From NCBI GenBank assembly GCA_041159745.1, contig JBEAXP010000026.1, forward strand, positions 1-15,573: a DNA stretch of 15,573 nt, given 5' to 3'. A program made the position numbers and the translations under genes. This stretch comes from Casp-actino8 sp041159745 (lineage in GTDB: Bacteria > Actinomycetota > Acidimicrobiia > Acidimicrobiales > Ilumatobacteraceae). Positions 1 through 6,221 of the stretch are shown here, one piece after another. Every line of letters begins with the position of its first letter. Within the stretch, counting starts at the first letter, position 1. The notes under the pieces were generated by a model. That model searched no databases. It was not told the DNA's origin and saw only the letters and a program-made list of their open reading frames with translations.

Positions 1-25
1 CTCGGGGCGCACATTTCGCCCCGAG
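1..25 (-). terminator. Hairpin downstream of the secreted His-rich gene, possible terminator
   Basis: Bases 1-9 (CTCGGGGCG) and 17-25 (CGCCCCGAG) form a perfect 9-bp inverted repeat with a 7-base loop. It lies about 45 bases after the stop codon of the minus-strand gene at 70-702. A T-run, if any, would fall outside the window, so an intrinsic terminator is likely but not proved. Confidence 0.5.
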
Positions 26-35
26 CAGGCCGTCA

Positions 36-61
36 CCCCGCGTCCCACCGCGAACGCGGGG
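36..61 (-). terminator. Second hairpin just after the same gene
   Basis: CCCCGCG at 36-42 pairs with CGCGGGG at 55-61 across a 12-base loop, starting 8 bases past the stop codon of the 70-702 gene. With the hairpin at 1-25 it makes a tandem structure at the gene's 3' end. There is no clear U-tract, so it may be an RNA-stabilising stem rather than a terminator. Confidence 0.4.
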
Positions 62-69
62 CAACGCGG

Positions 70-702
70 TCAGTGAGCGCGCAGGATCGCTCCGCCCAAC
101 GCGCCGCCGGCCGAACCGGCCGCGATCAGGCGGACGACCCGCCCACCCTCGACCACCGCGACCAGGCCGTCGGCGTTCACCGCGGTGACCTGGTCGAGGT
201 AGGAGGCGATCGCGTCGGTACCGGACTCGTCGGCACCGAACACCGTCGCCGGCGAGGACGGGAAGAATCCGGCATCCTGCGCATCGCGCGGGCTCGGGGT
301 CTCGTCAGCCGAGTCGTCGGATGACGGCTGGTCGTTGCTGGACTGGTCGTTGCTGGACTGGTCGTCACCGGAGTCGATGCTCGAGTCGTCATCCGAGCCG
401 TCATCAGAGCCGGGACCGGAGTCGCCGGGCTCGCTCTGGTGGGTGTGATCGCCGTGGCCGTAGCCGTGGCCGTTGCCGTGATCCTCGTGACCGCGGCCCC
501 GACCGGGGTTCTCGTCTTCGTCGTGGCCGCGAACCGCGTCGGGGTTCGGGTGGCCGTTTTCCTGGTGAGCCTCGTGGCTGCGGCTCGATGACTGCTCGGC
601 TCCGTTGCTGGCGGCGGCTCCCGACACCCCGGCGCCGAGAACGACGGCGGAGGCGGCGGTGAGGGCGAGGGCCAGGCGGAGGGGGCGGCGGTTGATCTTC
701 AC
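70..702 (-). CDS. Secreted His/Gly/Asp/Ser-rich protein of unknown function
   Basis: 210 residues from a GTG start at 702, chosen because GAAAGG lies 7 bases upstream and the signal peptide then begins directly (basic residues 2-9, hydrophobic core 10-23, likely cleavage near Ala31). Starting at 762 would put 20 unlikely residues before it. The mature chain has a Gly/His-rich stretch with ten His at residues 43-88, then an acidic Ser/Asp region (about 91-135) containing two copies of SSNDQ, then a better-ordered segment (about 143-185). A Gly/Ala-rich hydrophobic tail (187-208) could sit in or on a membrane. I do not recognise the family. The His/Asp content would suit binding of metal ions such as Zn or Ni, or simply a disordered surface linker; that is inference. 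It is divergent from the membrane protein at 809. Confidence 0.75.
   Translation of the reverse strand: MKINRRPLRLALALTAASAVVLGAGVSGAAASNGAEQSSSRSHEAHQENGHPNPDAVRGHDEDENPGRGRGHEDHGNGHGYGHGDHTHQSEPGDSGPGSDDGSDDDSSIDSGDDQSSNDQSSNDQPSSDDSADETPSPRDAQDAGFFPSSPATVFGADESGTDAIASYLDQVTAVNADGLVAVVEGGRVVRLIAAGSAGGALGGAILRAH
328..365. repeat. 15-bp tandem repeat, two and a half copies, inside the His/Asp-rich gene
   Basis: The unit CTGGTCGTTGCTGGA occurs at 328-342 and again at 343-357 without change, followed by the first eight bases at 358-365. It is in frame on the minus strand and encodes the repeated SSNDQ. The perfect identity suggests recent slippage, so copy number may vary between strains. Confidence 0.85.
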
Positions 703-808
703 GGTGGTTCCTTTCGTTGTGAGCGCCCGTTGCGCTCTCACCGGACAAGAGGCCCCTGGCACACGTTCCTCGCAAAAACTTCAGAAATTTCTTGGGCAGA
801 CTTGGGAC
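703..808. promoter_or_regulatory. Divergent intergenic region with a small inverted repeat
   Basis: This gap separates the start codons at 702 (minus) and 809 (plus) and must hold both promoters unless one is distant. AGCGC (722-726) and GCGCT (732-736) form a 5-bp stem that can be lengthened by GTGAG/CTCAC with a 2-base bulge. It would lie in the 5' leader of the minus-strand gene, about 20 bases before its start. GAAATTTC at 784-791 is a perfect 8-bp palindrome in an AT-rich patch and could be part of a promoter or operator. I see no convincing -35/-10 pair. Confidence 0.35.
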
Positions 809-1309
809 GTGCGCCGTCCCGAGCTCCGCTCCCCCCTGGCCCGAGCCGTGGCCCCGGTGGCGGCCGGCCTCGGCTTTTTCGCCGTGCTCGGTCTCGTGCT
901 CTGGGGAATCGCCTCGTTGATGGCCGGCGAACAGGCTCAGACCACCACCTTCACCCCCGATCGTCTGCAGGTGGGTTCGATCACCCGCTGGGCCGAATCG
1001 ATCGAGGCCGACGGACCCGTGCTGTTCCCGGGCCTCGGCACCACATCGGGTGAACGCACCCTCGTGCTCGACCACAACGGCACCAATGTCGAGAAGGGCT
1101 GGGTCGTCTACTACGCGTACCCGGCCGACCGCGGTCCCGAGTGCGCGGTCGATCAAGTGGAGGGCACCGACGACTTCGTCGACTGCGATGGTCGCACCAT
1201 CGACGTGTCCGAGTTGTCGCCGCCCACCAACGGCGAATATCCGATCGTCGAAGATCGCAAGACGATCTTCATCGACTTGGGCGAACGCCCCGGCGACACG
1301 ACGCCCTGA
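809..1309 (+). CDS. Single-pass membrane protein with a degenerate Rieske-like outer domain
   Basis: 166 residues from a GTG at 809; the reading frame runs further upstream but offers no better start, and the Shine-Dalgarno site is weak. After a short basic N-terminus (RRPELRSPLAR) comes one membrane segment (about 16-39); the rest should face outward. The outer part is beta-rich and contains Cys112 and Cys126 in the order ECAVDQ ... FVDCDGR ... PPTNGEYPI. Order and spacing resemble the two cluster-binding loops of Rieske proteins (CxH ... CxxH plus a Gly/Pro-rich loop), but both His ligands are absent, so no 2Fe-2S cluster is expected; the two Cys could form the disulfide. This fold guess rests on pattern only. 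The gene ends 1 base from the convergent PhyH gene, leaving no room for a terminator between them. Confidence 0.7.
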   Translation: MRRPELRSPLARAVAPVAAGLGFFAVLGLVLWGIASLMAGEQAQTTTFTPDRLQVGSITRWAESIEADGPVLFPGLGTTSGERTLVLDHNGTNVEKGWVVYYAYPADRGPECAVDQVEGTDDFVDCDGRTIDVSELSPPTNGEYPIVEDRKTIFIDLGERPGDTTP

Positions 1310-1310
1310 A

Positions 1311-2153
1311 TCAGCGCGGGAACAACTGAGGGAACCACGGACCCGACAGCGGTTCACCCGGCGTGCGCGGATCATCGTCGCCGAACAACTGCGAGAAATC
1401 GGGCGAGCACGTCCATTCACGAGGGGCGTACACCATGTCGTCGCCCAGCACGCGGAGACTGAACACGCGTCGACGCCCGTTCCCCGACACACCGGGGGCG
1501 CCGTGAACCGTGAGCATGTGGAACGCGATCGCGTCGCCGGGCTCGAGCGACCACGACTCGATCGCGAAGTCGTCACGACGCCCGTCGATGTCCGGGAGCT
1601 CGGTGAGCGAACCCTCGGGGAACCACTTGGCTTCCTTCGTGAGGAACGAGCGGGGCATGAGCCACGGACCGAGATGCGTGCCCGCCACCAACTCGAGGCA
1701 TGACGTCAAGTCGACCGGGTCGACCGGAATCCAGAAACTCACGTTCTGGCGGCCCTCGACGTCGTAGTAGGGCTGATCCTGATGCCAGGGCGTGCGTTGG
1801 CGGGTTCGCGCCTCTTTCACCAGAACGTGGTCGTGATACATCCGGATCGTCGCGCTGTCGGTCAACTGCGCGGCCACATCCCCGAGCGTGGTGATCCGCA
1901 CAAACTCACCGAAGGCCCGGTTGTCGCGCCAGGTGCAGAAGTCCTCGATGAAGAATCCGGGATCGTCGGGTGAACTCGCGACCTTCGCCCGTGGACTCGG
2001 TGCCGCGAGAACTTCGTCGATGCCCGCGGTGAGCAATTCGATCTCGCGTGGCGAGACGACGCCGCGCAGAACCACCGCTCCGTCACGTCGATACGTCTCG
2101 ACGTCGGAACGACTCACGGCGACTCGCGAACCCACTTGTTCATTCTGATACAC
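1311..2153 (-). CDS. Phytanoyl-CoA dioxygenase (PhyH) family Fe(II)/2-oxoglutarate oxygenase
   Basis: 280 residues from a GTG at 2153. The N-terminus (DVETYRRDGAVVLRGVVSPREIELL) is the usual opening of PhyH proteins. The iron-binding HxD is seen in TPWHQDQPYY, and the distal His in AFHMLTVHGAPGVSGNGRRR, whose following Arg residues fit 2-oxoglutarate binding. These enzymes hydroxylate small molecules using Fe(II), O2 and 2-oxoglutarate; the substrate cannot be read from sequence, and related enzymes act on lipids, ectoine precursors and secondary metabolites. A second in-frame GTG at 2117 (giving VSRSDVETY...) is an alternative start that would widen the gap to the divergent Nudix gene. There is no clear ribosome-binding site for either. 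No neighbour explains a pathway. Confidence 0.88.
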   Translation of the reverse strand: MYQNEQVGSRVAVSRSDVETYRRDGAVVLRGVVSPREIELLTAGIDEVLAAPSPRAKVASSPDDPGFFIEDFCTWRDNRAFGEFVRITTLGDVAAQLTDSATIRMYHDHVLVKEARTRQRTPWHQDQPYYDVEGRQNVSFWIPVDPVDLTSCLELVAGTHLGPWLMPRSFLTKEAKWFPEGSLTELPDIDGRRDDFAIESWSLEPGDAIAFHMLTVHGAPGVSGNGRRRVFSLRVLGDDMVYAPREWTCSPDFSQLFGDDDPRTPGEPLSGPWFPQLFPR

Positions 2154-2166
2154 CCGGTCTGATACA
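2144..2166. promoter_or_regulatory. Direct repeat TCTGATACA x2 between divergent genes
   Basis: TCTGATACA occurs at 2144-2152 and 2158-2166, a 14-base period, covering nearly all of the 22-base gap between the starts at 2153 and 2176 and running into the PhyH start codon. The repeat could be an operator or overlapping -10 elements for the two divergent genes (GATACA before the Nudix start). The repeat is seen directly; the role is inference. Confidence 0.45.
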
Positions 2167-2175
2167 AGAGAACGC

Positions 2176-2703
2176 GTGCCCTACACACCGATCATCGGGA
2201 CTCTCGGCTACGTGATCGACCGGGCCAATGACGCGGTACTGCTCGTCCATCGCAACAAGCGTGCCGGCGACGAACACCTCGGCAAGTGGAACGGCCTGGG
2301 CGGCAAACTCGAACCCGGCGAAGACCTCGCCGCCGGAATGCGCCGCGAGTTGCTCGAAGAAGCGCACATCCACGTGCGGGCGATGACTCTGCGCGGAACC
2401 ATTTCGTGGCCCGGGTTCGGGGCCAACGGCGAGGATTGGCTGGGGCCGATCTTTCTCATCCACGAGTGGGATGGAACACCACCGACGTCGAACGCCGAGG
2501 GCGACCTGGCCTGGGTCGCCACCGAACGCATCCGGCGCGCCTGCAGCGACGACGAAGCCGAGCGTGAATCGGCTCGGCTGCCGATGTGGGAAGGCGATCG
2601 ACACTTCCTGCCCTTGGTGTTCGACGACGACCCGCGGCCGTTCCACGGTGTGATGCCGTACGCCAACGGTCGGCCGGTGTCGTGGACGTTCGAACGCTGG
2701 TGA
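2176..2703 (+). CDS. Nudix hydrolase, MTH1/MutT-like (oxidised nucleotide clean-up)
   Basis: 175 residues from a GTG at 2176 with a weak AAGAGAA upstream. The Nudix box spans about residues 44-67: GKLEPGE, then seven residues, then REL-LEE-AHI. It matches Gx5Ex7REUxEExGU except that the final Gly is His. The surroundings resemble human MTH1 more than classical MutT: KWNGLGGKLEPGED before and within the box, a WDGTPPTSNAEG stretch, and a MWEGDRHFLPLVFDDDPRPFHG segment corresponding to MTH1's W-P-D-D-S-Y-W-F-P...FHG. Known members hydrolyse 8-oxo-dGTP, 2-OH-dATP or similar to monophosphates, preventing mutation. The exact substrate here is inferred. It is divergent from the PhyH gene and not obviously in an operon downstream. 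Confidence 0.9.
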   Translation: MPYTPIIGTLGYVIDRANDAVLLVHRNKRAGDEHLGKWNGLGGKLEPGEDLAAGMRRELLEEAHIHVRAMTLRGTISWPGFGANGEDWLGPIFLIHEWDGTPPTSNAEGDLAWVATERIRRACSDDEAERESARLPMWEGDRHFLPLVFDDDPRPFHGVMPYANGRPVSWTFERW

Positions 2704-2769
2704 AGACCGCCATTCACACTGTTAGCGAGGCGGACGCACACTGAAACTTCGGGCATTCGTTCTCTCGTC

Positions 2770-3042
2770 ATGCCCGAGAGCACCAAGCCCGAGAGGAATT
2801 CGTTCTGGCGCCGCATGTTCGACAGCGCCCGTTCGAACGGCGACTGGCATCGCGTCGACAAGCTCTACACGCGCAGCACGGCCGCGCAGATCGCCAGCGA
2901 CATCCGCCGCGCTCATCTGGACGGTCGGCGTTCGATACGCACTCAGGGAATTCGCCGCGGCGAACAGTGGGAGGCCCGCTGGGTCGACATCAAGACGGGC
3001 GCTCCGGGCGATTGCGAGGTGTGGATCAAGCTCGTGCGCTGA
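2770..3042 (+). CDS. Small protein of unknown function, paralog A
   Basis: 90 residues, ATG start at 2770 with no visible ribosome-binding site. No signal peptide or membrane segment; basic and rich in Arg, Trp and Asp. I do not recognise a family. It aligns along almost its whole length with the protein encoded convergently at 3052-3384: FW...D.AR...W.RV...YT.STA.QIASDIR..H...R..GIR.GE.W.ARW...PG...WIK, about half of the aligned positions being identical by eye. This alignment across opposite strands is strong evidence that both are real genes. The amphipathic TAAQIASDIRRAH stretch and the following GIRRGEQWEARW look like a small alpha/beta domain. Its stop is 9 bases from the stop of its paralog. 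Confidence 0.75.
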   Translation: MPESTKPERNSFWRRMFDSARSNGDWHRVDKLYTRSTAAQIASDIRRAHLDGRRSIRTQGIRRGEQWEARWVDIKTGAPGDCEVWIKLVR

Positions 3043-3051
3043 TCGCGAACA

Positions 3052-3384
3052 TCACTTCTGATGGCCGAGGAACTTGATCCAGATGGAGAAACTGCCCGGC
3101 GGGCACTTCTCGTCGGCAGCCCAGCGCGCGGTCCACAACTCTCCGGGGCGAATGCCGCGCACACGCAACGTGTCGAGCGGGCGTCGGTGCGACGAACGGA
3201 TGTCGCTCGCGATCTGCGACGCGGTCGATTGGGTGTAGAAGCGCTCCACGCGAACCCATCGACTCTCCCGGCGCGCATCGTCGAGCGCGAGAACCCAGAA
3301 CGACTGGCGCTGCCAGTGACCACCGTTCGGCGGCTCCTCGGCGACGACACGTCGCGACGCTCTCGATCGGCCCCGCTCCGCCAT
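3052..3384 (-). CDS. Small protein of unknown function, paralog B
   Basis: 110 residues, ATG at 3384 preceded immediately by GGGGGT, too close to be a good ribosome-binding site. The N-terminal 24 residues are basic (MAERGRSRASRR) and lack a counterpart in paralog A; from QSFW onward the two align, with the shared core YT.STA.QIASDIR, GIR.GE.W.ARW and WIK. It is transcribed in the same direction as the sigma-like gene at 3490-4074, 105 bases downstream of it, so co-transcription is possible but not certain. No known family; a role beyond that of its paralog cannot be inferred. Confidence 0.75.
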   Translation of the reverse strand: MAERGRSRASRRVVAEEPPNGGHWQRQSFWVLALDDARRESRWVRVERFYTQSTASQIASDIRSSHRRPLDTLRVRGIRPGELWTARWAADEKCPPGSFSIWIKFLGHQK

Positions 3385-3442
3385 ACCCCCAGTGTCGTCA
3401 CCCCGAGGACGACTGTCATCACAATCAGTGAGAACCGTCTAC

Positions 3443-3460
3443 ACCATTTTTCTAGATGGT
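3443..3460. repeat. AT-rich inverted repeat between the sigma-like gene and paralog B
   Basis: ACCAT (3443-3447) and ATGGT (3456-3460) flank an 8-base loop in an AT-rich patch (about 3441-3475) that stands out from the GC-rich surroundings. On the minus strand it sits between the end of the sigma-like gene and the start of paralog B, so it could be a promoter/operator region for paralog B. The stem is short and there is no U-tract, so a terminator is unlikely. Confidence 0.3.
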
Positions 3461-3489
3461 TAAGAACATCGCTCCAGGTGACCCGGAAT

Positions 3490-4074
3490 TCACGCCGCTG
3501 ACACACCTACATCGTTAGTCGCTAGTCGATACACGACTGAACGAGCCTTCTCCTGAGCGCGGTTCACTCGACGCAGCACCGTGGTGTGCGACTCGGCGTT
3601 GATGTCGGCCACCTCGGAATAGTTGAGGCCGACGAGACGGGTACGGCAGAAGTCGCGTTGCTCGTCGGAGGTCATGGTGGACAGCACCGCGCCGAGAAGT
3701 TCACGGCTCTCGATCTCGCTCGTCGGGTCGACATCGGATGAGCGCGTGTCGAGCGTCTGATCGAGCGATGACACGTCTCGGCCCCGGCGGGCGCCGGCGC
3801 CACGCTGCGCGTCGTTGCTCCGGATGGCGTCGACCAGCAGCGATTTCCGGATGGCGCGCGCGTAGGCGGCTCCACTCGGATAGCGATCGACGACGTCTTT
3901 GACGGTCTTCACCAATCGCAGCGACAACCGCGACACCGCCTCGTCGGCCAAGCCATACGGAAGTTGGCGCGACTCGAAGATCCGCCGCGCGGTGTCGAGA
4001 GCCTCGCTCACGAACGCTTCCTCGCGGGTTGTGAACGCGATCCGCTGAGACGGATGGACCCGACGCTTCGACAT
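3490..4074 (-). CDS. Sigma-70-family-like (ECF-type) sigma factor
   Basis: 194 residues. The ATG at 4074 is preferred to the GTG at 4080 because AAGGAG (4080-4085) lies five bases before the ATG. Residues about 25-100 are helical and resemble sigma region 2 (ARRIFESRQL ... AYARAIRKSLLVDAIRSNDAQR). Residues about 125-180 resemble region 4, with a helix-turn-helix: LLGAVLSTMTSDEQRDFC ... LVGLNYSEVADI ... SHTTVLRRVNRAQEKAR, matching the family theme 'L..L......v......GlsY.EiA......tv..r..RA...'. The middle linker (100-122) is acidic. It would direct RNA polymerase to a small gene set. No anti-sigma factor is adjacent. It lies 86 bases downstream of the 516-residue coiled-coil gene on the same strand. 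Divergence from typical ECF factors leaves room for a sigma-like transcription regulator. Confidence 0.75.
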   Translation of the reverse strand: MSKRRVHPSQRIAFTTREEAFVSEALDTARRIFESRQLPYGLADEAVSRLSLRLVKTVKDVVDRYPSGAAYARAIRKSLLVDAIRSNDAQRGAGARRGRDVSSLDQTLDTRSSDVDPTSEIESRELLGAVLSTMTSDEQRDFCRTRLVGLNYSEVADINAESHTTVLRRVNRAQEKARSVVYRLATNDVGVSAA

Positions 4075-4083
4075 TCTCACTCC

Positions 4084-4109
4084 TTCGCCGTCCCCGGTGG
4101 TCCGGCGAA
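4084..4109 (-). promoter_or_regulatory. Leader hairpin touching the sigma-like gene's ribosome-binding site
   Basis: TTCGCCG (4084-4090) and CGGCGAA (4103-4109) form a 7-bp stem with a 12-base loop. On the minus-strand RNA the 3' arm ends in GCGAA, whose final AA are the first bases of the AAGGAG ribosome-binding site of the gene starting at 4074. The stem could dampen translation or act as a weak terminator for the upstream gene. Confidence 0.35.
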
Positions 4110-4160
4110 ATCAGAGTGATCGAGGGGTGTGTCAGAGAACAGGTGTTCGATCGGTCATCG

Positions 4161-5711
4161 TCACGACGAACTCTTGTCGCGCAGATGTCGGCCGATGTAG
4201 GCCACCACCACTTGCTGCGTCTCGTGGTCGAAGAACACGTGCACGCGATAGAGGCTGGCGCCCTTTCCGTTCCGGATGTGGGCCACCGCGTACTCGGTAC
4301 GACCACGCCAGGTGAACGCGTAGTCCTCGGAGAACTTGCGCTCGGCGGTATCGGAAATTCCACCGGCGTAATTCAGCCCGAGGCTGCGGCACGAAATGGT
4401 GAGCGACGCGTTGTTGATGCGGCCGCTCTTCCAGTCGCCCGCCACCACGTCGAGACGGACCAGATCTTCGAGGAGTCGATCGGCGTTGATGCCGTCGAGT
4501 TGGGCAGCGGTCTCGATGGCCCGTTGATGAAACGTGAGATGAGTGCAGAGATCGCGCGCCTTGGCCACCGCGTCGGACGCCGACGACGCGCGAAGTTCGG
4601 TGCCGCGCTTGCCCAGACGGATCTCGAGAGCGACGTTTCGTTGGACCAACTGATCGACGAGTCCTTCGCGATTCTCGAGCAACTGGTTGCGTTCGTCGAT
4701 GGTGCGATCGGCCTCGGCCAGCGCCTGCTCGAGTTCGTCGATGCGGTTGTACGCCTCCTGCCAACCTTCGAGCGCGGCGCTGTACTCGTCCCACGGCACC
4801 GACTGCTCGGGCGTGTCGTTGGTGGACACGGTCGGGGTGGCGGGAGCGACGACCGTCGCCGCGGCGGCGATCGGCTCGACCGACTTCGGGTCACGCGGAC
4901 GGCGGGTGAAAGCGGGAGAACGCAGCGGGGCCAAGGAGTTGTAGGCCGCTTCGTTCACGAGGGCGAGACACTCGCGCAATTCGTGTTCGGCTTCGACGGC
5001 CGTGACTTTCGATCCACCCCACTGTCGAACCTCACGACCGGGCCAGAAGAGAGTGAGCCCGCGGGCGTTGAGAACGTCGAGACCGTAGAGACCATGAAAC
5101 GCGGTGCGTGCCGCGTCACCTTCGAGCCGGTACAGATGGGCCTGGCCGGCGACGCGCAGTCCGATCGACTCGACCTTGTAGAGCGGAGTGCTCCTGGTCG
5201 GCACGGTCTCCACCAGAACGGGCAGCAGCCGACCCTTCGCGTCGCAGAACGCGGCGACTTCCTGAGCAGCCATCGGCTCGGACACCAAGCGCACACCGGC
5301 GAGCACACGTTGGTTGGCGTCGTACAGGCGAGCGATCTCGAGCACACGAGCCACCAACTTCTGCACCGAGGCCACCGGCACGTCGTTGGACGACGGGGCG
5401 ATGCGGCGACCGCCCGGTACGAGAATCACGCGGGCCTCGAAGGTCGTGGTCTTCTCGTCACTCGCGATCGTGAGCGTGGTGGTCGCCACCGAATTGCCCA
5501 CGAGACCGAGATCGACCGACAGGCGCCACCAGCGTTCGGGCTGATCGTTGTCCACCCGAACCGAGATTCCGGCTTCACGTTCTTCGAACGGATGCTCGCT
5601 CTCCACCCAATCGGTGACGACGCGACGCACCGCATCGGTCTGACCCGGAGCCCACACCGGTCCATCGAGGCGCATCGCGTAGACCGGTCGCATACCTCCA
5701 GTCTCGCCCAT
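4161..5711 (-). CDS. 516-residue coiled-coil protein of unknown function
   Basis: Start at 5711 is well supported: AGGAGGT (5721-5727) lies nine bases upstream. No signal peptide or membrane segment, so cytoplasmic. Layout: a mixed alpha/beta N-terminal region (about 8-265) with FCDAKGRLLPVLVET (155-169), GLRVAGQAHLYRL (184-196) and ARGLTLFWPG (216-225); an Ala/Pro/Thr-rich linker (268-305); a strongly charged coiled coil (about 307-375); a helical segment (380-425); and a beta-rich C-terminal domain (430-511) ending LYRVHVFFDHETQQVVVAYIGRHL. The middle motifs and the '(V/I)GxIGxHL' ending recall uncharacterised bacterial proteins, some of which I associate with defence loci, but I cannot name the family. 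The final hairpin is loosely reminiscent of RelE-type folds. It is upstream of and codirectional with the sigma-like gene, and divergent from the membrane protein at 5739. Confidence 0.85.
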   Translation of the reverse strand: MGETGGMRPVYAMRLDGPVWAPGQTDAVRRVVTDWVESEHPFEEREAGISVRVDNDQPERWWRLSVDLGLVGNSVATTTLTIASDEKTTTFEARVILVPGGRRIAPSSNDVPVASVQKLVARVLEIARLYDANQRVLAGVRLVSEPMAAQEVAAFCDAKGRLLPVLVETVPTRSTPLYKVESIGLRVAGQAHLYRLEGDAARTAFHGLYGLDVLNARGLTLFWPGREVRQWGGSKVTAVEAEHELRECLALVNEAAYNSLAPLRSPAFTRRPRDPKSVEPIAAAATVVAPATPTVSTNDTPEQSVPWDEYSAALEGWQEAYNRIDELEQALAEADRTIDERNQLLENREGLVDQLVQRNVALEIRLGKRGTELRASSASDAVAKARDLCTHLTFHQRAIETAAQLDGINADRLLEDLVRLDVVAGDWKSGRINNASLTISCRSLGLNYAGGISDTAERKFSEDYAFTWRGRTEYAVAHIRNGKGASLYRVHVFFDHETQQVVVAYIGRHLRDKSSS

Positions 5712-5720
5712 GGTCCCGGC

Positions 5721-5727
5721 ACCTCCT
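5721..5727 (-). promoter_or_regulatory. Ribosome-binding site AGGAGGT for the coiled-coil gene
   Basis: The reverse complement of 5721-5727 is AGGAGGT, a near-perfect match to the 16S rRNA tail, nine bases before the ATG at 5711. It argues for that start over a second in-frame ATG six codons later. Confidence 0.75.
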
Positions 5728-5732
5728 ACCCT
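5727..5732 (+). promoter_or_regulatory. Candidate -10 element TACCCT for a leaderless transcript
   Basis: TACCCT (TANNNT type) ends six bases before the ATG at 5739, the distance expected if transcription starts at the A of the start codon. The downstream gene has no separate ribosome-binding site on the plus strand, which fits a leaderless mRNA as is common in actinobacteria. No -35 is obvious. Confidence 0.4.
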
Positions 5733-5738
5733 CGGGCC

Positions 5739-6191
5739 ATGTTCGAAGCCTGGTCAGATGCGACGGCCGAGGCGCTGGTACTCGCCAACGCCGCGGCTGC
5801 TCTCGTGATGACCGGCCTCATCTGGTTCGTGCAGATCGTCCACTACCCGCTGTTGGCCGGTGTCCCCGCCGAGCGCAGCACGGTCGTGGCCGAGGAACAC
5901 CAGCGACGGACCTCTTACGTCGTCGCCCTGCCGATGGCGGTCGAGGGCCTCACGACTCTCGCGCTCCTCGTCGACCGTCCGAGTGACGTTTCGGTGATCT
6001 GGCCGTGGCTCGGAGCGTTGCTCGTCGCAATCGCTCTCGGCTCGACCATCTTCTTGTCGGTTCCGTTGCACGCACGCATGGCGCGTACGTTCGATTCGAG
6101 CACTGGTCCGAGGCTGGTTCTCACCAACTGGCCGCGCACCATCGCGTGGACTCTTCATGGTGTCGTCGGTGTGGTGATGCTCGCGCCGTAG
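5739..6191 (+). CDS. Conserved small membrane protein with four membrane helices
   Basis: 150 residues from the ATG at 5739; the same frame is open far upstream only because it runs antisense to the coiled-coil gene. Four hydrophobic helices are visible at about 12-34, 59-78, 86-110 and 134-149. Motifs WFVQIVHYPL (29-38), EEHQRRTSYVVALPMAVEG (52-70) and a C-terminal NWPRTIAW (130-137) recur, as far as I recall, in a widespread uncharacterised family of small integral membrane proteins with a HYPL...H...PM..EG theme. Several His and Glu residues near the membrane boundary (His35, Glu52, Glu53, His54, Glu69) could bind a metal or haem, which is speculation. The stop codon TAG overlaps a TAGGCT element upstream of the helicase gene. 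Confidence 0.85.
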   Translation: MFEAWSDATAEALVLANAAAALVMTGLIWFVQIVHYPLLAGVPAERSTVVAEEHQRRTSYVVALPMAVEGLTTLALLVDRPSDVSVIWPWLGALLVAIALGSTIFLSVPLHARMARTFDSSTGPRLVLTNWPRTIAWTLHGVVGVVMLAP

Positions 6192-6221
6192 GCTGACGTT
6201 CGATCGGGCAGGAGAACGCTC

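Noticed and set aside
404..1576. 390-residue open frame on the minus strand
   Set aside because: It runs across parts of three supported genes in other frames, is extremely Arg/Pro-rich and shows no domain.
2943..3506. 187-residue minus-strand frame with a hydrophobic stretch near its start
   Set aside because: It overlaps both small paralogs, whose mutual similarity shows the true frames; the hydrophobic stretch lies mostly in the intergenic AT-rich patch.
4116..5738. Very long open frame on the plus strand leading into the four-helix membrane protein
   Set aside because: It is antisense to the 516-residue coiled-coil gene, which has a strong ribosome-binding site and domain-like composition; the plus-strand translation is His/Arg-rich low-quality sequence. 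Only the part from 5739 is a gene.
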